Of a stretch of DNA of 64,000 nucleotides, positions 37,718 through 46,009 are shown piece by piece. Both the position numbers and the translations under genes were made by a program. Source of the DNA: Bog-756 sp963734435 (GTDB taxonomy: Bacteria; Actinomycetota; Acidimicrobiia; Acidimicrobiales; RAAP-2); contig CAVTHA010000001.1 in assembly GCA_963734435.1 (NCBI GenBank), forward strand, positions 124,001 through 188,000, in the 5' to 3' direction. The notes below the pieces were generated by a model, which was given only the letters and a program-made list of their open reading frames with translations, searched no databases and was not told where the DNA came from. Position 1 is the first letter of the stretch, and each line of letters begins with the position of its first letter.

Positions 37718-38464
37718 GTGGTGACCCCTCCGAGACCCCCAGCCGACTCCCAGTCGGCCGGCGAGGACCGCCCGGTCGTCGCCTTCGACTTCGATGGCAC
37801 CATCACCAGGCGCGACACCATGCTCCTTTTCCTCACGGCAGTCCGGAGCCGGCCAATCGTTGCCCGGGTGTTCGTGCGCCGCAGCCCCCAGCTACTTCGA
37901 GCCCTCAGCGGAGGCGTGGCGCGGGACCGGGCCAAAAGGCTGGTCTGCCAGGACCTCCTCGCCGGCCTGACCAGCCACGAGGCAGAGGCCGCCGCCCGCC
38001 AAACGGCCCGGCGGATCGAGCTGTCCCTTATAAGGCCCGACACCTCGGCCAGGCTCGGCTGGCACCAACAGGAGGGGCACCGGGTGATTGTCGTGAGCGC
38101 TTCGTTCGAGTTGTACGTGAGGCAGGTGGCCGGCTCACTCGGCGTCCACGAGGTGATCGCCACGAGATGGGAGGTGGACGACTCCGGCGTCCTGACGGGG
38201 AGGCTGGTGGGGCAGAACGTCCGGGGGGCGGCGAAGGTCGACCTTCTGGCCAAGCTCCTCGGTGACGACTTCCGGCTCGAGTACGCCTACGGCAACAGCA
38301 GCGGGGATACAGCCATGTTGGACCGGGCCCGCCACCCGGTTCGGGTCGGTCGCCGAGCCCTACCTGAACTGGGGCGGCCCCTCATTGCCGACGATGCCGG
38401 CGGCGGCGATCCCGCTCCGTCGGGTCCCCGGCAAGGGACCGGGCCTCCGTCGATCGGGGGCTAG
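37718..38464 (+). CDS. HAD-superfamily (class IB, SerB-like) phosphatase
   Basis: About 248 residues. The nucleophile motif 'VVAFDFDGTITRRDT' has the DxD pair (first Asp nucleophile, second acid/base). Motif II is 'VIVVSASFELYVRQVA', motif III is the Lys of 'RGAAKVDLLAKLL', and motif IV is 'AYGNSSGDTAMLDRA'. This order fits HAD-IB enzymes that include SerB-like and lysophosphatidic or phosphoglycerol phosphatases. The C-terminal ~45 residues are Gly/Pro-rich and may be read out of frame. Start GTG at 37718 or 37721. The upstream extension seen in other readings is not homologous. Confidence 0.85.
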   Translation: MVTPPRPPADSQSAGEDRPVVAFDFDGTITRRDTMLLFLTAVRSRPIVARVFVRRSPQLLRALSGGVARDRAKRLVCQDLLAGLTSHEAEAAARQTARRIELSLIRPDTSARLGWHQQEGHRVIVVSASFELYVRQVAGSLGVHEVIATRWEVDDSGVLTGRLVGQNVRGAAKVDLLAKLLGDDFRLEYAYGNSSGDTAMLDRARHPVRVGRRALPELGRPLIADDAGGGDPAPSGPRQGTGPPSIGG

Positions 38465-38474
38465 CCTCTCGGCC

Positions 38475-38563
38475 GGAGGGATGCGAGAGTGGCCGAATCG
38501 GACGGTCTCGAAAACCGTTGTGTCGTCAAGGCACCGTGGGTTCGAATCCCACTCCCTCCGCCA
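38475..38563 (+). tRNA. tRNA-Ser(CGA)
   Basis: A class II tRNA. The acceptor GGAGGGA (38475-38481) pairs with TCCCTCC (38553-38559). The anticodon stem ACGGT/ACCGT encloses loop CTCGAAA, with anticodon CGA at 38509-38511. It has a long variable arm, T loop TTCGAAT, discriminator G and encoded CCA to 38563. Two copies of ATGTCGCGAGACAT follow within 45 bp. Confidence 0.97.
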
Positions 38564-38568
38564 TTGTG

Positions 38569-38604
38569 ATGTCGCGAGACATAAGCAACTATGTCGCGAG
38601 ACAT
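38569..38604. repeat. Paired 14-bp ATGTCGCGAGACAT repeats beside tRNA-Ser
   Basis: Exact copies lie at 38569-38582 and 38591-38604, 22 bp apart. Each forms a 5-bp hairpin, ATGTC/GACAT, closed by a GCGA (GNRA-type) tetraloop. They start six bases past the tRNA 3' end, a common integration position. They could be a mobile-element end, a protein-binding site or a processing/termination structure. No integrase or transposase gene is adjacent. Confidence 0.75.
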
Positions 38605-38788
38605 CGTACACATCGAGGTCAGGGCATCGGCTGGTAGTCCATCGCCGGGTCGGGGTGAGCTGGCACAGAGGTGCTCACAGACTTGCCGCCGAGCCGGCTT
38701 AGACCTCAACCTTCTTGACCACCCCGTTCCGGGCGTGCGCCGGCCGACTGAGCGTTTGATTGGCTCAAGCTCCGGAGGAGACGGAAGG

Positions 38789-39589
38789 CTAGGTCGGAGC
38801 GACAGCCATCTGGGACAACATCTGATCCAACGCGGCTTGATCCGGCCCCACGAACCGCTCGGCAGCAGGGACGGCAGCCAGTGAAGCCAACATCGTGTCG
38901 AACATGTCGCCGGGGGCGGGCGGAAGGTGGCTGCTCAGAACTATTCGAGGTTCGATGGTGCGCAGGCGTCCGAGCTCCGCGAGGAAGGCCGACTCGTCGA
39001 CACTGTGTAGCCACGGAGAGTCGACAGTGGCCCAAAAGACCTGGCCCTGACGCAGCTCGTCTTCGGTCAGGTCGGCCGCACTCTCTGGTACGGCCGAGAG
39101 AAGGGCTCCAAAGCAGTCGGAGGTGAAGAGTGCACCCGACGTGCCGTCGTAGAACCCGGTGGTGCAGGCGTTGTCGAACACCGGGGGTTTGACGGCGGTG
39201 AGCGAACGGTCTCCGACCGCGATGGTCTCACCAGGGTTGACGAAATTGACGCGATCCAACGGCAGAGGATCGGTGAGGCCCATGATGCCGACACCGAGAA
39301 ACGTCGTGATCACCCTCAGATCGGTGTTCTCGGCCAGCAGAAGCGGAAGAGCTCCAATGTGGTCGAAGTCAGTATGGGTCAGCCAGATGTACTTGAGGGC
39401 GACCGGATCGATCACCGCACGGAGGGCTTTCATGAATTCGTCCCGGTCGACAACTGCTCCGGTATCAACCAGGACCGGCTCTCGGCCATGGAGCACAAAG
39501 GCGTTGATGGCGATGGATCCGAATCCGGGGATGTCGGCCGAAGTGGTGAGCACGTCTACGTCGGCTCCGGCCTGGTAAGAGCTGATCAT
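38789..39589 (-). CDS. Metallo-beta-lactamase-fold hydrolase
   Basis: 266 residues from ATG 39589. AAGGAG lies eight bases upstream, and the start overlaps the SRPBCC stop (ATGA). The motif 'LTHTDFDHIGALPLLL' is the HxxxDH zinc site, preceded by 'EPVLVDTGAVVDRDEF'. 'LFTSDCFGALL' supplies the bridging Asp and 'IVLSSHLPPAPGDM' the last His. It resembles MBL oxidoreductase/hydrolases acting on unknown small molecules. It is co-transcribed with the SRPBCC gene and divergent from a TetR gene, suggesting inducible expression. Confidence 0.85.
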   Translation of the reverse strand: MISSYQAGADVDVLTTSADIPGFGSIAINAFVLHGREPVLVDTGAVVDRDEFMKALRAVIDPVALKYIWLTHTDFDHIGALPLLLAENTDLRVITTFLGVGIMGLTDPLPLDRVNFVNPGETIAVGDRSLTAVKPPVFDNACTTGFYDGTSGALFTSDCFGALLSAVPESAADLTEDELRQGQVFWATVDSPWLHSVDESAFLAELGRLRTIEPRIVLSSHLPPAPGDMFDTMLASLAAVPAAERFVGPDQAALDQMLSQMAVAPT

Positions 39590-40134
39590 TCGGCATTCTC
39601 CTTCGTTGGCGAGACGGATGACCCTGGGGTCGGAGGCGCGGGCCGCAAGGCTGCAGCTTCGGCGGCCTTCTTCAGCCTTGAGAGCGTGATGCCCATCGAG
39701 TCGCTCAGCTCCCGATGGCGATTCGTCGGAATGTCGAGGACCCGGGCCCAGGCTGGGATCCATCGCACCTCGTAGGATTCCGTGACGCGTGTGCCTTCAT
39801 CGGTGGGTTGGAGCTGGTATCTCCACACGGTCGACTCTCGGCCGCCTTCCTCGGTGACAAAGGCGAATTCGTTCCCGTCTTCCGCGGCGACGACCCGACC
39901 CGCCCGGGACCAACGCATCATCTGCTTCGGACCGCCCCGGTTGTGGCCGACAAACGTCGCCCCCACCGCTGGTTCGGTGGTGCCTTCGGTCCACTCGACC
40001 CGTTGGCATTCGGGGCTCCATTCGCCCATGCGTGGCATGTCGGCGATGAGTCGGTAGACCAGACCAGCTGGTGCGTCGATGACTGTCTGCTCGCTGTCTC
40101 CCCTGAGCCACCACCGGCTTCCGCTTGTTCGCAT
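39586..40134 (-). CDS. SRPBCC-family (polyketide cyclase/START-like) protein
   Basis: 182 residues from ATG 40134, with AGGAGG seven bases upstream; the longer in-frame reading lacks homology. The fold is indicated by 'EQTVIDAPAGLVYRLIADMP', 'MGEWSPECQRVEW', 'AVGATFVGHNRGG' and 'GTRVTESYEVRWIP', the standard helix-grip pattern. Such proteins bind hydrophobic ligands or act in detoxification; the ligand is unknown. It is translationally coupled to the MBL hydrolase and probably controlled by the divergent TetR regulator. Confidence 0.85.
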   Translation of the reverse strand: MRTSGSRWWLRGDSEQTVIDAPAGLVYRLIADMPRMGEWSPECQRVEWTEGTTEPAVGATFVGHNRGGPKQMMRWSRAGRVVAAEDGNEFAFVTEEGGRESTVWRYQLQPTDEGTRVTESYEVRWIPAWARVLDIPTNRHRELSDSMGITLSRLKKAAEAAALRPAPPTPGSSVSPTKENAE

Positions 40135-40169
40135 GTCTGGCCCTCCTGGTCCACGGTCTATGTAGGTAA

Positions 40170-40186
40170 AGCTATAGTAATTAGCT
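40170..40186. promoter_or_regulatory. Putative TetR operator (inverted repeat)
   Basis: AGCTA (40170-40174) and TAGCT (40182-40186) form a 5-bp inverted repeat around a 7-bp spacer. The run is AT-rich within the 92-bp gap between the SRPBCC start and the divergent tetR start. Size, symmetry and position fit a TetR-family operator controlling both directions. The call rests on pattern and position only. Confidence 0.5.
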
Positions 40187-40226
40187 AAAGCTGTCAACCC
40201 ACCGGATAAGCTCTATACTCGACGGA

Positions 40227-40901
40227 GTGCGAGCCAGCGACCTGACTGCCGATGGAGCCGAGTACCAGCGCCTCGACCGACGAGCTCGGCGTCACCAAGA
40301 AACCATCGAGGAGATCCTCGACATCGCGACCGCCGTGATGACCGAGCAAGGGGTGAACGGCCTCACACTGGCTGAAGTGGCCCGGCGCCTCGGCGTGCAG
40401 ACGCCGTCGATCTACAAGTACTTCCCCTCTCTCACGGCGGTCTACGACGCCCTCTTCCGGCGTGGACAATCCGAGCACCTCGACGTTCTACGCGGGGCCA
40501 TGGAGGGAGGCAAGCCCGGTCTTGACGCCCTGACCATCGGGCTCGAAGCCAGCGGTCGGTGGGCACTTGGGAATCAGGCGCTGGCCCAGTTGCTCTTCTG
40601 GCGGCCGGTGCCGAGCTTCGAACCATCAGCTGAAGCATTCGAACCGAGTGAGGAGATGGTGCGCCTCCAACAGCAGGCCATCGCCGATGCGGTCGCCGCT
40701 GGGCAGCTGGGGCCGGCAGCCGTAACCGACGGAGTCTTCCTCGTGTCGATCCTGCTCACAGGGGTGCTCACGCAGGCGATCGCCAATGAGCCCGATCTCG
40801 AGTGGGGAGAGGGCCGGTTCACGCCGACCTTCACTCGATTGATGACGCTGCTACCTGCCGCCTACCCGCCGCCTGAGCCCGGCCGGCGTCGGTCGGGTTG
40901 A
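40227..40901 (+). CDS. TetR-family transcriptional regulator
   Basis: 224 residues, GTG start at 40227. The N-terminal helix-turn-helix is 'ILDIATAVMTEQGVNGLTLA' followed by 'RRLGVQTPSIYKYFPSLTAV'. The 'IYKYF' signature is typical of TetR. The C-terminal ligand domain is TetR_C_33/WHG-like ('RWALGNQALAQLLFWRPVP', 'QQAIADAVAAGQL'). It is divergently placed from the SRPBCC-MBL pair and is the likely repressor of that operon and itself. The inducer is unknown. Confidence 0.9.
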   Translation: MRASDLTADGAEYQRLDRRARRHQETIEEILDIATAVMTEQGVNGLTLAEVARRLGVQTPSIYKYFPSLTAVYDALFRRGQSEHLDVLRGAMEGGKPGLDALTIGLEASGRWALGNQALAQLLFWRPVPSFEPSAEAFEPSEEMVRLQQQAIADAVAAGQLGPAAVTDGVFLVSILLTGVLTQAIANEPDLEWGEGRFTPTFTRLMTLLPAAYPPPEPGRRRSG

Positions 40902-41056
40902 TTCGCCTTCGTTGAGGTCGATGTCAAGGAGCACCAGATGGGCAGGGTCGGCACTCCGTTCAGCCTCCACGTTCCAGCGGCAACCGGGGCCTCGCCGTCG
41001 CCGAAAGGGAGCCGGCGCGCCGAGCCGTCAGCTCTCCGCCGAGCCGCCCGTGGTCG

Positions 41057-42577
41057 TCAACCGGGTGGCTCGGGCCGCAGCATCGGGAAGAGGATCACGT
41101 CGCGGATGGCCTCGACCTCGGCCAGCAGCATGACCAGGCGGTCGACACCGAGCCCGATGCCCGAGGTCGGGGGCAGGCCGTACTCGAGGGCGCGTACGAA
41201 GGCCATGTCGGCCGGGTGGGCTTCGAGGTCGCCCTGGGCGGCGGCATCCGCCTCGTGCTGGAACCGCTCCTGCTGTTCCTCGGGGATGTTGAGCTCGCTG
41301 TAACCGTTGGTCAGCTCCTTGCCGTCGATGGCCAGCTCGAACCGGTCGGCAATGGTCGGATCGTCCGCCGTGCGGCGAGCCAGCGGCGAAACCTCGATCG
41401 GGAACCCGCAGACGAGCACCGGGTCCACCACGGTGGGCAGGAGGATCGTGTCGTACAGCTCGAAGATGAGCTTGCCCGACCCCCATTCGGGGAGGAACTC
41501 GACCGACTGCTTCTCGCACACCGCCCGTACCACTTCCACCGGGTCGTCCGGGTGCAGTCGTTGCCCGACGACCTCCTCCAGCCAGTCGAGCAGCCGTCGC
41601 CGCGGCCACGGTGGAGTGAGGTCGATGGGCCGGCCGCTGACCGTGAAGGTCAGCCGATCGGCAGCGGCCCGGGCGGCGGCCACGATCAGTCGCTCGGTCA
41701 AGGCCATCCCGTCGGTCACGTCGCCGAATGCCCGATAGGCCTCGAGGATCGTGAATTCCGGGCTGTGCCGGGTATCGATCCCCTCATTGCGAAAGTTGCG
41801 GGCGATCTCGAACACCCGCTCGTAGCCGCCGACCACCAACCGCTTGAGGTAGAGCTCAGGAGCAATGCGGAGGCGGAGATCGATGTCGAGGGCGTTGGCG
41901 TGGGTCACGAAGGGGCGAGCCAGAGCGCCACCCGCCTGCGGCTGGAGGATCGGGGTGTCGACCTCGACGAAGCCCTCGTCGGTCAGCTGTCGGCGCATGG
42001 CGGCGATGGCCCGGATGCGGATGTCGAAGACCTTCCGGGTCTCCGGGTTGGCCAGTAGGTCGATCTCCCGTTGGCGGTACCGGGTGTCCGTAGAAGTGAG
42101 ACCGTGCCACTTGTCGGGGAGGGGTCGCAGTGACTTGGACAGGAGCCAGAGGTCTGTGACCCCGACGGAGAGCTCACCCCGCCGGCTGGTCACCACCTCG
42201 CCCTCGGCCCCGATCCAATCGCCGAGGTCAGCATGGGCCAGGACCGCCTCGGCCTGGTCGGAGAGTGCCGCCTGTTGCATGAGCAGCTGCACCGATCCGC
42301 TCACGTCCTCCAGAGTGGCAAAGGACAGGGCGCCATGGCCTCTGATGCTCTTGAGCCGACCGGCCACCCGAGCGACCTCGCCGGTCCGGGCATCAGGCCC
42401 GAGGTCGCCGTACCGCTCATGGAGCTCGGCGGCCAAAGCCGTCCGGTCGAAGCGGAGGGGGTAGGGATCAAACCCCTGGTCAGCAAGGGCATCTCGCTTG
42501 CTGCGACGTTCGGCCACCAACGCGTCCAGGGCACGAGCATCTTGCTCTCCGCCGCTGGGGCCGGACTCGTCAGTCAA
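41057..42577 (-). CDS. lysS: Lysyl-tRNA synthetase, class II
   Basis: 506 residues, full length. An N-terminal OB-fold anticodon-binding domain ('VARVAGRLKSIRGHGALSFA') precedes the class II core. Motif 2 is 'FEIARNFRNEGIDTRHSPEF', and motif 3 is 'GIGLGVDRLVMLLAEVEAIR'. It charges tRNA-Lys in the cytoplasm. The start is TTG at 42577 with a weak GAGGA upstream. 'SARRTADDPTIADRFELAID' type sequences are as expected for LysS. The last residues, 'LFPMLRPEPPG', match the normal C-terminus. Confidence 0.96.
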   Translation of the reverse strand: MTDESGPSGGEQDARALDALVAERRSKRDALADQGFDPYPLRFDRTALAAELHERYGDLGPDARTGEVARVAGRLKSIRGHGALSFATLEDVSGSVQLLMQQAALSDQAEAVLAHADLGDWIGAEGEVVTSRRGELSVGVTDLWLLSKSLRPLPDKWHGLTSTDTRYRQREIDLLANPETRKVFDIRIRAIAAMRRQLTDEGFVEVDTPILQPQAGGALARPFVTHANALDIDLRLRIAPELYLKRLVVGGYERVFEIARNFRNEGIDTRHSPEFTILEAYRAFGDVTDGMALTERLIVAAARAAADRLTFTVSGRPIDLTPPWPRRRLLDWLEEVVGQRLHPDDPVEVVRAVCEKQSVEFLPEWGSGKLIFELYDTILLPTVVDPVLVCGFPIEVSPLARRTADDPTIADRFELAIDGKELTNGYSELNIPEEQQERFQHEADAAAQGDLEAHPADMAFVRALEYGLPPTSGIGLGVDRLVMLLAEVEAIRDVILFPMLRPEPPG

Positions 42578-42697
42578 GGTCTCGTCCTCTTCCTCGGGCT
42601 CGGTCCCGACGCCTGGTCCAGTCGAGCAGGACTCGAACTCATTTTAGGCAGGCGCCGCGTGGCCCCCTCGGGACGGCAGCCGGACCACGACTGCCGG

Positions 42698-43657
42698 TCA
42701 CCGTGGTTCGGCGTCGGGGACGAGGACGATCTTGCCGTGGGTGTGACCTTCTGCCAGCGTCCGATGGGCCGCCGCCACCTCACTGAGCGGGAAGACCGCC
42801 GCCACCCGGACACTGAGTCGGCCGGCCCGGACATGCTCGATGAGATCGAGCCGGGCCGCGGCACGGACCTCTGTCCCCGGATCTGCCCCCGGCGCCCCGC
42901 CGAGGACTTTGAGACCGAGCTGGAAGCCTCTCTGGAACCCGGCGATGGTCACGATCCGGGATCGATCGGCAACCAGTGCGATCGAGGTATCGATGGCCTC
43001 ATCCGTACCCACGGTGTCGATCGATGCATCCACCCCCTGGGGAACCATGGCCCGGATCCGCTCGAGAAGACCGCTTCCATAGGCGACCGGTTCGGCACCG
43101 AGCAAGCTCAATTGCTGATGGCTGGACGGGCTGCCCGTCCCGACCACCCGGGCACCGGCATTGACGGCCAGCTGGACGACCATCTCTCCGACTCCGCCCG
43201 AAGCGCCATGGACCACCACGGCGTCGCCGGGCCTGACACCCGCGGCCGAGAGCGTGTGTACCGCAGTGGTGCCGGCCACCAAGAGCCCGCTCGCCTCCTC
43301 GAACGTCATGCCTGGGGGCTTGGGCACGACATCCGAGGCGGCCACTACCAGCTCGGTGCAGTAAGCGCCCTGGAGCGGATAGCAGATCACCTCGTCGCCG
43401 ATCTTGATCCCAGACGGAGACGGTTCGCCCACTCCGACCACGACTCCCGAAGCCTCCCGTCCGAGCCGCATCGGAAGTTGTGACGGGTCGGCACCAAAGG
43501 CCCCGGAGTAGGCCCGGTAGTCGATGGGGTTGGTGCCGGTTGCACGGACAGCGATGAGGAGTTCACCGGTCCCAGGCTCGGGCGTGGGCACCTCGACCAG
43601 GGACAATGCCTCCGGGCCGCCGAAAGCGGTGGCAACCACAGCTCGAGTCACGCTCAT
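42698..43657 (-). CDS. NADPH:quinone-oxidoreductase-like MDR protein
   Basis: 319 residues of the medium-chain dehydrogenase/reductase superfamily, zinc-independent type. 'GPEALSLVEVPTPEPGTGEL' starts the GroES-like domain; 'RLGREASGVVVGVGEP' is the hinge; the NADPH loop is 'VVVHGASGGVGEMVVQLAV'. The C-terminus 'AAHRTLAEGHTHGKIVLVPD' is typical. It reduces quinones or enones; the substrate is unknown. The catalytic-zinc Cys/His of alcohol dehydrogenases are absent, as expected. It lies downstream of the PPOX gene on the same strand and could share its transcript. Confidence 0.9.
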   Translation of the reverse strand: MSVTRAVVATAFGGPEALSLVEVPTPEPGTGELLIAVRATGTNPIDYRAYSGAFGADPSQLPMRLGREASGVVVGVGEPSPSGIKIGDEVICYPLQGAYCTELVVAASDVVPKPPGMTFEEASGLLVAGTTAVHTLSAAGVRPGDAVVVHGASGGVGEMVVQLAVNAGARVVGTGSPSSHQQLSLLGAEPVAYGSGLLERIRAMVPQGVDASIDTVGTDEAIDTSIALVADRSRIVTIAGFQRGFQLGLKVLGGAPGADPGTEVRAAARLDLIEHVRAGRLSVRVAAVFPLSEVAAAHRTLAEGHTHGKIVLVPDAEPR

Positions 43658-43714
43658 GGCAACCCGATTGGTCGGCGCCCCATTCCACGCCAGCGCGGTG
43701 CGCCGCCGCTCGGA

Positions 43715-44128
43715 TCAGGTGGTCAGCGGCGCCACGTCTCGATTGGAACCTTGGTCACCCCTGGGTCCCATGCCCCAACTGATGATCCGTCGGGGATGTA
43801 TGCGAATCACCTCGCCGCTCAAGTAGGGGGCGGGTGAACCCTGATCGGTGAGCGCCTCGGCCACACCGCGCACCTCGAGACAGCGCACCACCCAGGGATC
43901 GACCGAGGCAATGTCATCGACCACGAAGGCGACTTGACCGTTGTCAGCCACGTTGTGGAACTTGCGACTGTTTCCCAGGTCACGACCCCGGATGTCGATG
44001 ACTCCGGCTGCTTCGTCAATCTCGAAGCCCACCGGGCTGTTCTGCAGCGTCCCGTCGGGTCGCAGGGTCGCCAGCCGACCGAGCCGCTGGCTGCCGAGGT
44101 ATTCCAGCTCTGCATCGCTGAACACCAT
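43715..44128 (-). CDS. PPOX-class (F420-dependent-type) oxidoreductase
   Basis: 137 residues with the split-barrel flavin/F420-binding fold. It begins 'MVFSDAELEYLGSQRLGRLA', then 'TLRPDGTLQNSPVGFEID' and 'RKFHNVADNGQVAFVVDD'. It ends with 'EVIRIHPRRIISWGM'. This matches actinobacterial PPOX/Rv2074-like families that use F420 or FMN; the physiological substrate is unknown. GAGGAG five bases before the ATG at 44128 supports the start. Confidence 0.87.
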   Translation of the reverse strand: MVFSDAELEYLGSQRLGRLATLRPDGTLQNSPVGFEIDEAAGVIDIRGRDLGNSRKFHNVADNGQVAFVVDDIASVDPWVVRCLEVRGVAEALTDQGSPAPYLSGEVIRIHPRRIISWGMGPRGDQGSNRDVAPLTT

Positions 44129-44401
44129 GCTCGCTCCTCTTCAACTCCGTTTCGGTTACATACAGTGAGGACAGCGCTTCGGCGGCCCGGGGCATTCCCG
44201 GCCGGGCCGACCGTTGCTGGCCGTCTCCTAGCCAGGCAATCCAAGGTTGAGGCCCCATCGCCGGGAACCGGCGGGCCTGTGCGCCGACACCAACCCGCCC
44301 AGTACCCTCGAGCTGCCATCCGCCAGGTGCGAGAGGGAACTTGATCCGACGGTCCAGATGGACCGACCATTCGGTCAGGAACCAGATCCAAGGAGCCGGC
44401 T

Positions 44402-44976
44402 GTGGAGATTCGCGCCCGCTTGAGCATGAGTGCCGACGGCTATGTGAGCGCCAGAAGGATGGCCGGCGCTCACCGCCGCTCCAGCCTTCGTATCCGGTCA
44501 GAGCCACGGCATCACAGAGTTCCTCGGTGACAGCGAGGCCGCGCTGATGGGCCGGACCACGTTCGAGCCGGCGCTGAACAATGACCGATGGCCGTGGCCG
44601 ACCCTGGAGGTGTTCGTGCTCGCTTCGGAGCGTCCACCGGGTACCCCGGACCATGTGGTCACCGATAGCGACCCGAACGGCTTACTCGAGAAGATCCGGT
44701 CGGCAAACAAGGGCGGCGACGTCCACCTCATCGGCGGACCTCGCACCATCGAAACCTTCTGCGCCCTCGAAGCGCTGGACAAGCTGGAGTTGGAGGTCCT
44801 GCCGTTGCTGTTCGGAGCCGGCATGCGTCTGACCGACTCGCTCAGTCCCAATACCAGGTTGTCCTTCGATCGTGAACGAGCCCTCCCGGGAGGGCTCGGT
44901 GGAGATCGTCTATTCCTGCAAGGGCCAGCGCAACGCGCTGTCCACCAGGCCGGCGAGTCAACGCTCCGACGACTGA
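44402..44976 (+). pseudogene. RibD C-terminal/dihydrofolate-reductase-like protein, two frameshifts
   Basis: About 190 residues when joined. It begins at GTG 44402 with 'VEIRARLSMSADGYVSA', shifts one base near 44455 and continues 'EGWPALTAAPAF'. The core is then 'EAALMGRTTFEPALNN', 'VFVLASERPPGTP' and 'VHLIGGPRTIETFCALEALD', ending 'LEVLPLLFGAGMRLTDS'. A second shift near 44895 restores 'GSVEIVYSCKG' and a stop at 44974-44976. The family uses NADPH; many members are of unknown substrate. Joining the uncorrected frame to the next gene gives a false fusion. Both breaks look like sequence errors because the motifs are intact. Confidence 0.78.
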
Positions 44977-45146
44977 ATTGGACGGTGGCGGCTGGATCCT
45001 TGGGCGATCCGAACTTCTCGTCTGGTTCGAGATCCTTGCCTCCACTAAGGCAGGCTTGGCCCCCTCAAGAAGCCGCGCCGTCGGTCGGTCAGTTGCAACT
45101 TGTTCGTCAAGTACCTAATTTAGCGTCGGCCGAAGAAAGGAGCCCC

Positions 45147-45773
45147 ATGGCGAAGGCAGACATCTGGCCGGTGATCCTCTCCGAGCGGAAGGCGCTGGCT
45201 AGCGATCTCGCATCCCTTCCCCCCGAGCGCTGGTCCTCGCCGTCGCTGTGCGGGGATTGGACCGTCCAAGACGTGCTGGCCCATATGACGGGCACAGCCA
45301 AGATCTCGGGCGCCTCGTTCTTCCCCAAGCTGATCGGAGCGGGATTCAGTTTCGACCGCTTGCAGGCAAAGGACATCCAGCGGGAGAAGGGGAACTCACC
45401 AGCCGACACGCTGACGGGATTCGAAGAGATCGAAACTTCGCGCAAGCACCCACCAGGACCGGGTGACACCATGCTCGGGGAGACGCTCATCCACGCCGAG
45501 GACATCCGTCGCTCGCTCGGAATCGACCACCACTACCCCACCGACGCAGTTGTTCAGGTGGCCGACTTCTACAAGGGCTCGAACCTCATCATCGGCACCA
45601 AACGGCGTATCGCCGGGCTCAGCCTTCGCGCCACGGACACCGATTGGTCCCACGGGACCGGTCCCGAGGTAGCCGGTCCCATGCTCTTCCTTCTCATGGC
45701 CATGAGCGGACGCAAGTCAGCGCTCGACCACCTCACTGGCGATGGGGTGGCGACGCTGGAATCGCGCCCCTAG
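45147..45773 (+). CDS. Maleylpyruvate-isomerase/DinB-fold family protein
   Basis: 208 residues from ATG 45147 with AAAGGAG just upstream. The N-terminus 'SLPPERWSSPSLCGDWTVQD' plus 'VLAHM' is the signature of actinobacterial maleylpyruvate-isomerase-like (mycothiol-dependent, DinB-fold) proteins, whose four-helix bundle binds a metal through conserved His. 'GETLIHAEDIRRSLGI' carries the second His region. Members are thiol-dependent isomerases or S-transferases; the substrate here is unknown. The preceding DHFR-like gene reads through in the same frame but is separate by homology. Confidence 0.83.
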   Translation: MAKADIWPVILSERKALASDLASLPPERWSSPSLCGDWTVQDVLAHMTGTAKISGASFFPKLIGAGFSFDRLQAKDIQREKGNSPADTLTGFEEIETSRKHPPGPGDTMLGETLIHAEDIRRSLGIDHHYPTDAVVQVADFYKGSNLIIGTKRRIAGLSLRATDTDWSHGTGPEVAGPMLFLLMAMSGRKSALDHLTGDGVATLESRP

Positions 45774-45899
45774 ATCTGACCTGGCGTTGAGTCGAACCAT
45801 TGGCCAGCCGTGCAATGCGCGCTTTAGCGATGGCGCGGGCCAAAACAGCCTCGGCCGCGTCGCACCGGCTTTGCCAGCGCGTCTGGTTATGCTGCCCGA

Positions 45900-45972
<73 letters not shown>

Positions 45973-46009
45973 CCGAACCATGATGGCCGGGCTGAACGCT
46001 CGTCCAGGC

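Noticed and set aside
42600..42660. A TTCGAGT T-loop-like string on the minus strand suggesting a tRNA fragment
   Set aside because: The flanking 5-mers do not pair as a T stem and there is no acceptor, D arm or anticodon arm.
44547..45773. A 408-residue fusion of DHFR-like and maleylpyruvate-isomerase-like domains
   Set aside because: The DHFR part ends in another frame at 44976 and the second gene has its own ribosome binding site at 45137-45142.
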